A model generated the notes under the pieces. That model saw only the letters and a list, made by a program, of their open reading frames with translations. It did no database searches and was not told the origin of the DNA. This document shows, one piece after another, positions 26,790 to 34,472 of a DNA stretch of 64,000 nucleotides. Numbering within the stretch: position 1 is the first letter of the stretch; each line of letters begins with the position of its first letter. The position numbers and the translations under genes were made by a program. Source of the stretch: Pseudomonas sp. UFMG81 (GTDB lineage: Bacteria > Pseudomonadota > Gammaproteobacteria > Pseudomonadales > Pseudomonadaceae). The stretch lies in NCBI RefSeq assembly GCF_015354575.1, contig NZ_JACAFQ010000003.1:181225-245224 (forward strand). Direction: 5' to 3'.

Positions 26790-29483
26790 TCAGGCCACCG
26801 GCCCACGCGGATAGCGGCGCAGTTTCTCGCCCAGCTCGCGCCCTGGGATCGGCCGGTCGAACAGGTAGCCCTGGCCGACGTCGCACCGGTGCCGACGCAG
26901 GAACGCCAGCTGCTCCGGCGTCTCGATGCCCTCGGCGACCACCTTGAGCTTGAGGTTGTGGGCCATGGCCACCACCGCCGAGGTGATTTCCATGTCGTCC
27001 TGGTTGTCGGGGATCTCGTTGATGAAGCTGCGGTCGATCTTGATGATGTCGATCGGGAACTTCTTCAGGTAGCTCAGCGACGAGTAACCGGTGCCAAAGT
27101 CGTCCATCGCTAGCGTCAGGCCCAGGGCCTTGAGCTCGTCGAGCTGGCGGTGGGTGTCTTCGCTGGCCTCCAGCAGCAGGCCTTCGGTCAGTTCCAGCTC
27201 CAGCAAATGCGGCGGTAGCGCTTCTTCCTTGAGAATGCTGCCGATCGAGCCGACCAGCTCGGGGTCGGAGAACTGCTTGGGCGACAGGTTGATCGCCACG
27301 TGCAGGTTGCCGAAGCCGTCTTCGCGCAGCTGCTGGCTCATGCGGCAGGCCTGGCGCACCACCCATTTGCCGATGGGGATGATCAGGCCGGTCTCTTCGG
27401 CCACGCTGATGAACTGGTCGGGGCGGATCATGCCGCGCTCGGGGTGGTTCCAGCGCAGCAGCGCTTCCAACCCCAGCAACCGGCCGCTGCGCAGGCACAG
27501 CTTGGGCTGGTAGAACACTTCCAGTTCGTTCTGGGTCAACGCCCGGCGCAGGTTGTTCTCGACGAACAGCTTGTAGCTGGCCTCGGCGTTGAGCACCTCG
27601 GTGAACACCTGGACCTGGTGCTTGCCGTTCGCTTTTGCCTTGTGCAGGGCCAGGCCTGCGTTCTTCATCAAGGTGGCCGGGTCGCTGCCATGCAGCGGCG
27701 CGCAGGCCAGGCCCACGGAGGCGGTGACGTTGATCAGCTGGTTGTCGACGAACATCGGTTTGTCGAGGGTGCGCAGCAACTGATGCGCCACGCCCTGGCC
27801 GTCCTCGAGGGTGGTGTCGTCGAGCAGCACGGCGAATTCGTTGCTGGCGAAGCGCGCCAGGCTGCCACCGCTGCTCAGGCTGTTGCGCAGGCGCCGGGCC
27901 AGGCTGATCAGCAGCTTGTCGCCGGTCTGGTGGCCGAGGCTGTCGTTGATCCGCTTGAAGTTGTCGATGTCCACCAGCAGCAGGCAGATGGGGCTGTTGC
28001 TGTCGCGGGCGAAGCGCTCGTCGAGGTTGCGGATGAACGCCGGGCGGTTGCCCAGGTTGGTGAGGTTGTCGGTGTAGGCCAGGCGCTCGATGCGTTGCTG
28101 GGCCAGCTTGGTCTGGGTGACGTCTTCGTAGATGCCGATGTAATGCGTCAGCTCGCGGTTGTCGCCGTACACCTTGGAGATCGACAACTGGCCCCAGTAG
28201 GGTTCGAGGTTCTTGCGCCGGCTCTTGAATTCGCCTTGCCAGCTGTTGCCCATGGCCAGGCTCGAGGGTGAGTCGAACAGCAGCTCGCTCAGGTTTTCCA
28301 GCGCCGGCAGCTCGGCCAGGTGATGGCCCTGGACTTCTTCGGTGCTGTACTGGGTGATGGCGGTGAAGCTGGGGTTGACGTACTCCACCACGCCGTCGCG
28401 GTTGACCAGCAGGAAGGCGCTGGCGCTTTGTTCCACCGCGCGCTGGAACAGGTGCAGGGCGTTGGCGGCGGTACGCCGGTTGTGGTTGTTGATCACTTGC
28501 GCGAACTGGTCGGCCAGCTCGCCGGCGAAGGCGATCTCGTCCGACTGCCAGGCCCGCGGCCGGCCGGTCTGCTCCAGGCACAGCACGCCTACCACCTGGC
28601 CGTCGATACGGATGCTGGCATCGAGCATGGCGTTGTCGTCGGTGGGGTAGAGCAGCTCGGCCATGTCGCGGGTGCGCGGGTCGTGGCTGGCGTTGTGGGC
28701 GTCGATGGCGCGGCTGGCGTGCAGGGCGTCGAGGTAGTCGGGGAAGCGGCTGGCGTCGATCGCCTCGGGCATGCGGTGCTGCTGCTCGTGGTGGTACCAG
28801 GCGCTGATTGGCTCCAGGCGCTGCTCGTTCAGGTACCAGATGCTGGCGCAGTCGACCTTGTAGATCTCGCAGGCGCTCTGGGTGATCAGCTCGGCGGCCT
28901 CGAGCAACGAGTTGCCGATGCTGTAGCGCTGGCGGGCCAGACGCAGGATCAGGTCTTGCTGGGCGCGCACCCGGTCGAGGTGTTCGAGCTGCTCCTGCTG
29001 GGCGCGCTGGTTGAGTTGCAGGGCCAGTTGCAGGCGGTTGTTGCGCGATTCGAGATCGTTTGCGTCGAGGTCTGGGGCGTCGTCTTGCTGGTCGTCCATG
29101 ACCGTCAGGTAACCGCGCAGCAGTTGGCGGTTGTGTTGCTTGTAGCTTTCGCCGGCTTCCAGCAGGCGCAGTGGCCCTGGGCCGGCATGCAGCGTGTAGC
29201 GCACCCGGTAGTGGCCGCGCCGGGCCAGTTGCAGCTGGATCTCGTCATGCAGTTTGTAGCGCGCCTCCGGCTCCATGAGGCTGGCGTAGGGCGAGCCGAT
29301 CAGGGCGCAGAGGTCGGCGGCGGCCAGGCCGAACTGCCGCTCGCAGGCCGGGTCGAGGTACAGCATGGCCCAGCTGGCTTCGTTGAGCCGTTCGAAACGC
29401 AGCATGCCGAGCCGCGAGGGCACGGGGAGCTGCGTCACGACCTCGGCCGCCACACGGCTGGCGGCATCGGGTTGGCTTTTCAT
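26790..29483 (-). CDS. PAS-GAF-PAS-GGDEF-EAL cyclic-di-GMP phosphodiesterase
   Basis: 897 residues from ATG 29483. Layout: PAS about 25-105, coiled coil about 140-185, GAF about 190-335, PAS about 345-460, GGDEF about 475-630, EAL about 645-890. The GGDEF motif is degenerate (A-S-N-E-F near 545), so cyclase activity is unlikely, although it may still bind GTP. The EAL domain looks intact: EALLRW near 674, INLSPKQF, ELTEGLLLE, MDDFGTGYSSLSYLKKF, VVAEGIET and GQGYLFDRP. It should degrade c-di-GMP in response to a cytosolic signal through GAF/PAS; no membrane segment is seen. The alternative start at 29546 adds 21 residues of weak coding character. Confidence 0.92.
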   Translation of the reverse strand: MKSQPDAASRVAAEVVTQLPVPSRLGMLRFERLNEASWAMLYLDPACERQFGLAAADLCALIGSPYASLMEPEARYKLHDEIQLQLARRGHYRVRYTLHAGPGPLRLLEAGESYKQHNRQLLRGYLTVMDDQQDDAPDLDANDLESRNNRLQLALQLNQRAQQEQLEHLDRVRAQQDLILRLARQRYSIGNSLLEAAELITQSACEIYKVDCASIWYLNEQRLEPISAWYHHEQQHRMPEAIDASRFPDYLDALHASRAIDAHNASHDPRTRDMAELLYPTDDNAMLDASIRIDGQVVGVLCLEQTGRPRAWQSDEIAFAGELADQFAQVINNHNRRTAANALHLFQRAVEQSASAFLLVNRDGVVEYVNPSFTAITQYSTEEVQGHHLAELPALENLSELLFDSPSSLAMGNSWQGEFKSRRKNLEPYWGQLSISKVYGDNRELTHYIGIYEDVTQTKLAQQRIERLAYTDNLTNLGNRPAFIRNLDERFARDSNSPICLLLVDIDNFKRINDSLGHQTGDKLLISLARRLRNSLSSGGSLARFASNEFAVLLDDTTLEDGQGVAHQLLRTLDKPMFVDNQLINVTASVGLACAPLHGSDPATLMKNAGLALHKAKANGKHQVQVFTEVLNAEASYKLFVENNLRRALTQNELEVFYQPKLCLRSGRLLGLEALLRWNHPERGMIRPDQFISVAEETGLIIPIGKWVVRQACRMSQQLREDGFGNLHVAINLSPKQFSDPELVGSIGSILKEEALPPHLLELELTEGLLLEASEDTHRQLDELKALGLTLAMDDFGTGYSSLSYLKKFPIDIIKIDRSFINEIPDNQDDMEITSAVVAMAHNLKLKVVAEGIETPEQLAFLRRHRCDVGQGYLFDRPIPGRELGEKLRRYPRGPVA

Positions 29484-29844
29484 CGAAGACTCGCTTGAAC
29501 AGGGAGCGCCGGCTGGAGCGCGGCGCATCGGGCAAGGTTGCATCATGTCCCCAAGGCTGGCAAGCGGCCATGCGGGATGCTGTGAGCAGGTTGTCGGCCA
29601 GTGCAGGGAAATCTTCAGTGCCAGGTGTTTAGCATGGCCGCCTTCGGTTGCATAGCTGACAGATTTGACAGTTGTGCAGCCGTAGGCGGCGGGGACTAAT
29701 GGATCCTGAGGCTAGGGCGTTGATGGGCAACGATGGCGCGTGATGATTCTGCGCGGCTGATGACCAAACCTCAGACGGCGCTGCGTCAGGTCATGCAGCG
29801 GAAATGGATCGATGTATATAACTCACCCATTGGAGTTCACTGTA
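29484..29844. other. 361-bp divergent intergenic region
   Basis: This lies between the EAL gene (minus) and the first Ig-like gene (plus). A direct repeat TGACAG-ATT-TGACAG is present around 29659-29673, and a TATATA box near 29815 could be part of a -10 element. No REP and no convincing full promoter were found. It marks the left edge of the lower-GC islet. Confidence 0.35.
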
Positions 29845-30444
29845 ATGGCAACTTCATCATCGTTGAACATTGACATGAGTCCTCGCAAGCAGGCAGTCAG
29901 CAACTACATCATCTGGACTGAGCGGGCACCGGGCTTGCCGCCATCCAGTTCCAATGCACAGTACCGTCGCCAGGCCACGGGAGGAAGCCCTCCCTACGTC
30001 TACAAATCTTCAGTGCCTGAGGTTGCCATTGTCGACCAGCAAGGGAACGTGACAGCGACGGGTAATGGATCTTCTTTGATCTCAGTGACGGACCAGCTAA
30101 ACAGAAATGTCCATTACCACATTGAGTTCTCGGGTGTGCGGTTGGTCTATCTGGTCGAGAACGCCTACTGGGACTCTAATGCTCAGCACCCCTTGCGCCC
30201 AGACCTGAATGCATTGTCCATCAATGAAATAAGGCAGTTCTGGAATCAATACCAGGGCGAATCCGACCCGTTCGGTAGTGTGCCAAGCTTATTGAAATGG
30301 CCAGCCGGTAATTATTGGTCGTCGAATAACGCTACGGGGAACAACGCGTACGCTGTGAACTTGAGTGTCGCGACACCCAATTTTGCTCAGATTCCCACAG
30401 CTGGAGGCACTGTGCTCCCGGCGTTGTTCAAATCGAACGGGTAG
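29845..30444 (+). CDS. Short Ig-like protein with C-terminal lectin-like module
   Basis: 199 residues from the ATG at 29845 (GGAG 8 bases upstream). Residues about 15-105 form one bacterial Ig-like (BIG2-type) domain, with PPYVYKSSVPEVAIVDQQG and VTATGNGSSLISVTD. The last roughly 95 residues have the pattern FWNQYQGES...LLKWPAGNYWSSNN...AYAVNL, reminiscent of DUF1566/C-type-lectin-like modules. The whole protein aligns by eye with the C-terminal 180 residues of the next gene, about half the positions identical. It has no signal peptide. GC is clearly lower than in neighbours, which suggests acquisition. The function is unknown; it may bind a surface sugar or be a duplicated adhesin tip. Confidence 0.7.
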   Translation: MATSSSLNIDMSPRKQAVSNYIIWTERAPGLPPSSSNAQYRRQATGGSPPYVYKSSVPEVAIVDQQGNVTATGNGSSLISVTDQLNRNVHYHIEFSGVRLVYLVENAYWDSNAQHPLRPDLNALSINEIRQFWNQYQGESDPFGSVPSLLKWPAGNYWSSNNATGNNAYAVNLSVATPNFAQIPTAGGTVLPALFKSNG

Positions 30445-30594
30445 ATCTTTCTCAAACGTAATGGGGTACTTAGACTCCCGGCATGAGGTTGCCATGGGTA
30501 CGTAAAACCCCTGGTATCTTTGCCAGATGTGATGTTTAGGTGAGGTGGAATCAATGGCCTTGCGAACTATCTTATTTGCAGCAGGAGAGCAATT

Positions 30595-32721
30595 GTGACC
30601 AGCGTAGAGAACTTCCCGATACTGTCCCCGCTCGACCTGGAGCTGATCAACAAGCTCAATAACATTCCTTCATCCGGGGTCACGAGTGATCTGAAAAAGA
30701 TTTACCCATCCGGCTTGATACTCGATGTTCACACGCCTACCGTGATGGGCGGTATCAACCTCGGAATGATGACCACCAATATCAACGGATTGCTGTGTAT
30801 TATTCAGCCCTTTCTGAACATGCAGAACAGTTCGTATACGGTCATGCTTGGTGGAGTAGAAGTCGCTTCAGGAACCATCACACAAGCCGATGAAAGCTTC
30901 GTGCCTTTTTACATTAAGCCAGCACAGGTATACAGCTTGCTTGGCGGGCAGGAGAGTGGCATCTACGAGTTGTACGCAAGGATTCTCCGGCCCGTTTCCC
31001 AAAATGAAGAAGAAACCCCCCGGTTGACTGTCAAGATTGACTTGCTGGCACCGGGTGGCTTTGACCCGGATCCGAGCACACCCGAGCATGACAAGCTACT
31101 ACCGGTAACGGCAAACCTGGGTAACCCGGGTGTCATCGGCGCAAGTGACATCGATAATGGGGTGACGTTTGAAGTGCCGCCTTACGAGGGCATGGCGTTG
31201 TTCGATACCGTCACCCTTTCGGTGGGGGGGCGCTTGGTCACCCGTTTGCTTGAGAGCGTGAATGACGTCGGAAGTCCGGTCACTATTCTGGTCGGGCCTG
31301 CGGATCTGCAAGGTCTTCCTGATAAAGCTGAAGTCGTCGTTATCTATCGTCCTCATGACGAGACGCACAATCCCAGTACCTGGTCGAGGCGTGGGCTATT
31401 TTTGGTAGAACGAACCGCAGGCCTGCTTGACCCGCCACAGTTCGAAGATGAGTCTCTGGATTTGCCCAGATCGACCATTGATCTTGCCGCACTCCTTACG
31501 ACGACGACCGCAGTGATCGTGTCGACCGGCAGGTTGGCCGTAGGCGAGTCGGTCACATTGACGTGGCGTCTGACCTTGGCCAGTGGTCGGACGCTTTCTG
31601 GGCAGCAGACCCAGGTGGTCGTTTCGCGCAGAGAGAACCTGGTATTCGATGTGCCACAGGATCAGGCCGTAACCCTTGGGGCTGGACGGTTGGTCGTTTC
31701 GTATGTTGCCGCGCAGAGTGGTCGCTCCAGCAGCGCCGTGGCCAACCTGATCAATGAGTTGGTGGGTGCAGGCCCGCTGCCTACACCCATCATTCCGCAA
31801 ACCAATGGAACATCGGAGCTGAACCTGGCGACGTTCGTCGGCAACGCTCATGCCCAGGTCGTGCCATGGCCACGAATCGCAGTGGGCCAACGTTACTGGT
31901 GGCGGGCAACATTCCGCACGACGGCTGGTGAGCAGGCGCATCTGCTGGCCAGTAGTACGGTTTCTTCCGGTGACCTTACCCAAGGCTTGCGGGTGTCGCT
32001 GGAGCGCACGCTCCTTCAGAGTGTGGTGGCCGGCAGCAATTTGCGCATCAGCCTTAGGGTGGCGTTCAAGGGTGAAGACGAAAGCCTGGCAACGCTGTTC
32101 CCGGAGCCAACGGTTGTGGTGACCGGCCAGCTTCCCCTGTCGCTGGGTGGGGCCCACAGTCAGGCGGTAGCGGCGTCCTACATCATCGCTCAAGGGCGCC
32201 CTCCGAAAATGCCCGCAGCATCGGCCAACGCGGTGTTCAATCGTGGCGCGAGTGGTGGGGTGCCTCCTTACAGTTACCAATCCAACAATTCAGCGGTGGC
32301 GACCGTAGATCAGAGTGGCCGTGTCGTGGCTGCGGGGAATGGCACTGCGCAGATAACCGTCACCGACAGTGCTGGTAATCGGGCCAGTTATGCGATTTCG
32401 TTCAGTGGGGTGAGGACAGTTAGACGGGAAGACAGTCGGTGGTGGGTGCCGAGCCCTCAGAGTGACGTGCGCCGACCACAGAACTATGCCTTGACGCGAG
32501 CGCAGATGAGGCAGTTCTGGGAACAGTACAGGGGTGAAGCACCGTCGCTTTCCGTGCCTGCCATCCTCGGCTGGCCGGTATCGTACTACTGGACTTCGGA
32601 GAATATCGCGACCAACGACCATGCATGGGCAGTCGATTTTCAATCGCTATCGCCCAACTTCAACGGGACATCGTTCCAGGGTGGCAACAAGTTTGCGGCG
32701 CTCTACCGAAACAGTTGGTAA
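30595..32721 (+). CDS. Multi-domain Ig-like protein with C-terminal lectin-like module
   Basis: 708 residues from a GTG codon (GGAG 8 bases upstream). There is no signal peptide or membrane segment. Residues about 1-160 are a unique N-terminal region. About 165-525 read as three beta-sandwich modules of about 110-120 residues (for example TIDLAALLTTTTAVIVSTGR and LNLATFVGNAHAQVVPWPRI, the latter a recurrent Pseudomonas Ig-repeat pattern). A BIG2 domain is about 530-606 and a C-terminal module, FWEQYRGEA...WPVSYYWTSEN...AWAVDF, about 607-708. The last two are shared with the preceding gene. A surface, secreted or tail-fibre-like binding role is plausible, but the export route is not apparent. 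Confidence 0.75.
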   Translation: MTSVENFPILSPLDLELINKLNNIPSSGVTSDLKKIYPSGLILDVHTPTVMGGINLGMMTTNINGLLCIIQPFLNMQNSSYTVMLGGVEVASGTITQADESFVPFYIKPAQVYSLLGGQESGIYELYARILRPVSQNEEETPRLTVKIDLLAPGGFDPDPSTPEHDKLLPVTANLGNPGVIGASDIDNGVTFEVPPYEGMALFDTVTLSVGGRLVTRLLESVNDVGSPVTILVGPADLQGLPDKAEVVVIYRPHDETHNPSTWSRRGLFLVERTAGLLDPPQFEDESLDLPRSTIDLAALLTTTTAVIVSTGRLAVGESVTLTWRLTLASGRTLSGQQTQVVVSRRENLVFDVPQDQAVTLGAGRLVVSYVAAQSGRSSSAVANLINELVGAGPLPTPIIPQTNGTSELNLATFVGNAHAQVVPWPRIAVGQRYWWRATFRTTAGEQAHLLASSTVSSGDLTQGLRVSLERTLLQSVVAGSNLRISLRVAFKGEDESLATLFPEPTVVVTGQLPLSLGGAHSQAVAASYIIAQGRPPKMPAASANAVFNRGASGGVPPYSYQSNNSAVATVDQSGRVVAAGNGTAQITVTDSAGNRASYAISFSGVRTVRREDSRWWVPSPQSDVRRPQNYALTRAQMRQFWEQYRGEAPSLSVPAILGWPVSYYWTSENIATNDHAWAVDFQSLSPNFNGTSFQGGNKFAALYRNSW

Positions 32722-32724
32722 GGC

Positions 32725-32750
32725 AAAAAAAGCCCCGCCAGATGGCGGGG
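32725..32750 (-). terminator. Terminator of aceEF
   Basis: Stem CCCCGCC-AGAT-GGCGGGG (7 bp) is followed on the minus strand by seven T. It lies about 75 bp beyond the aceF stop. Confidence 0.85.
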
Positions 32751-32783
32751 TTGAGGTACGAGCGTGGCAGCTCGAAACTGAAG

Positions 32784-32821
32784 CCTGCCTCTCCCGTTGA
32801 GCGGGGAGAGGCAGGTTTTTT
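32784..32821 (+). terminator. Terminator of the Ig-like gene
   Basis: A 12-bp perfect stem (CCTGCCTCTCCC with its complement) is followed on the plus strand by six T. It ends 3 bases before the aceF stop codon, so plus-strand transcripts stop right at aceF, past the minus-strand terminator. Confidence 0.9.
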
Positions 32822-32824
32822 GCG

Positions 32825-34459
32825 TTACAGCAGCATGGTGCGGATATCGCCCAGCACGTCGCCCAGGCGCTTGGTGAAGCGCGCGGCGGCGGCGCCGTTG
32901 ATCACACGGTGATCGTAGGACAGCGACAGCGGCAGCATCAGCTTAGGCTGGAAGGCCTTGCCATCCCAGACCGGTTGCATGGTGGCCTTGGACACACCAA
33001 GGATTGCCACTTCCGGCGCGTTGACGATCGGCGTGAAGCCGGTGCCGCCAATGTGGCCGAGGCTGGAGATGGTGAAGCAAGCGCCCTGCATGTCGTCGGC
33101 CGAGAGCTTCTTGGTGCGGGCTTTTTCGGCCAGCGCGGCGGCTTCGGCAGCCAGTTGCAGCAGGCTCTTCTGGTCGACGTTCTTGATCACAGGGACCAAC
33201 AGGCCATCCGGGGTGTCCACGGCGAAGCCGATGTGTACGTACTTCTTGCGGATGATCGCCTTGCCGCTTGGTGCCAGCGAGCTGTTGAAGTCCGGCAGTT
33301 CCTTGAGCAGGAAGGCGCAGGCCTTGAGCAGCAGCGGCAGCACGGTCAGCTTGACGCCAGCCTTTTCAGCCACGGCCTTCTGCGCGACGCGGAAGGCTTC
33401 CAGCTCGGTGATGTCGGCCGAGTCGAACTGAGTGACGTGCGGCACGTTCAGCCAGCTGCGGTGCAGGTTGGCGGCACCGACCTGCATCAGGCGGGTCAGG
33501 GCCACTTCTTCCACTTCACCGAACTTGCTGAAGTCGACTGCCGGGATCGGCGGGATGCCTGCACCACCGGTAGCACCGGCGGCTGGAGCTTCCTTGGCCT
33601 TCTGCATCATCGCTTTGACGTAAACCTGAACGTCTTCTTTCAGGATACGGCCGTGCGGGCCAGTGGCGGCGACTGCACCCAGCTCGACACCGAATTCACG
33701 GGCCAACTGGCGAACGGCAGGGCCGGCATGGACCTTGGCGTTGTTGCCGGCGGCCGGTGCGGTAGCGACCGGGGCTGGCGCAGCAGCCGGAGCGGCGGCG
33801 GCAGGTGCAGTAGCCGGGGCAGGAGCGGCTGCCGGCGCGGCAGCGGCCGGAGCCGGAGCAGCAGCAGGGGCGGCGCCTGCGGCCTTGATCTTGAAGATTA
33901 GGTCGCCGGTGCCGACTTCGTCTTCCAGCTTGCACAGCACGGCTTCGATCACGCCAGCGCTAGGCGATGGGATCTCCATGGAAGCTTTGTCAGATTCCAG
34001 GGTGATCAGCGACTGGTCGGCTTCGACGGTGTCGCCGACCTTGACCAGCACTTCGATGATCTTGGCCTTGCCCGACGAGCCGATGTCCGGCACGTGGATG
34101 TCCTGCACGCTGGCGGCAACCGGGGCTGCGGCCGGAGCGGCAGCTGGGGCGGCTTCAGCGGCCGGAGCCGGTGCAGCTGCCTGGGCCGGGGCGGCGGCGG
34201 CCGGAGCCTCGGGCGCCGCAGCGGCGCCCTCGACTTCCAGCACCAGCAGTTCGTCGCCTTCTTTGAGGCGGTCGCCCAGCTTGACCTTCAGTTCCTTGAC
34301 CACACCGGCCTTGGGGGCCGGGATCTCCATGGAGGCCTTGTCGGACTCCAGGGTCAGCAGGCTCTGGTCAGCCTCGATACGGTCACCGACCTTGACGAAC
34401 AGCTCGATGATTTCACCTTCACCGCTGCCGATGTCAGGTACGCGAATGAGTTCGCTCAC
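32825..34459 (-). CDS. aceF: Pyruvate dehydrogenase E2, dihydrolipoyl acetyltransferase
   Basis: 544 residues. It transfers acetyl groups from E1 to CoA and forms the core of the pyruvate dehydrogenase complex. Two lipoyl domains carry lipoyl lysines K41 and K158 in ESDKASM motifs, joined by long Ala/Pro linkers. The E1/E3-binding domain is near 245-285 (GPAVRQLAREFGVELGAV). The catalytic domain ends with SYDHRVINGAAAARF (His-Asp active site). Many E2 proteins have three lipoyl domains; two is normal in Pseudomonas. The start is GTG, with GAGGAG overlapping the end of aceE. The gap to aceE is 13 bases, so the genes are coupled. Confidence 0.97.
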   Translation of the reverse strand: MSELIRVPDIGSGEGEIIELFVKVGDRIEADQSLLTLESDKASMEIPAPKAGVVKELKVKLGDRLKEGDELLVLEVEGAAAAPEAPAAAAPAQAAAPAPAAEAAPAAAPAAAPVAASVQDIHVPDIGSSGKAKIIEVLVKVGDTVEADQSLITLESDKASMEIPSPSAGVIEAVLCKLEDEVGTGDLIFKIKAAGAAPAAAPAPAAAAPAAAPAPATAPAAAAPAAAPAPVATAPAAGNNAKVHAGPAVRQLAREFGVELGAVAATGPHGRILKEDVQVYVKAMMQKAKEAPAAGATGGAGIPPIPAVDFSKFGEVEEVALTRLMQVGAANLHRSWLNVPHVTQFDSADITELEAFRVAQKAVAEKAGVKLTVLPLLLKACAFLLKELPDFNSSLAPSGKAIIRKKYVHIGFAVDTPDGLLVPVIKNVDQKSLLQLAAEAAALAEKARTKKLSADDMQGACFTISSLGHIGGTGFTPIVNAPEVAILGVSKATMQPVWDGKAFQPKLMLPLSLSYDHRVINGAAAARFTKRLGDVLGDIRTMLL

Positions 34460-34472
34460 TTAAAAATACTCC

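Noticed and set aside
26617..28581. A minus-strand frame of 654 codons rich in Arg and Pro overlapping the EAL gene
   Set aside because: It is out of frame with the clear GGDEF-EAL protein and consists of low-complexity Arg/Pro/Gln sequence.
30489..30520. Possible promoter TTGCCA...TATCTT before the long Ig-like gene
   Set aside because: The spacer is about 20 bases; not strong enough to list as a feature.
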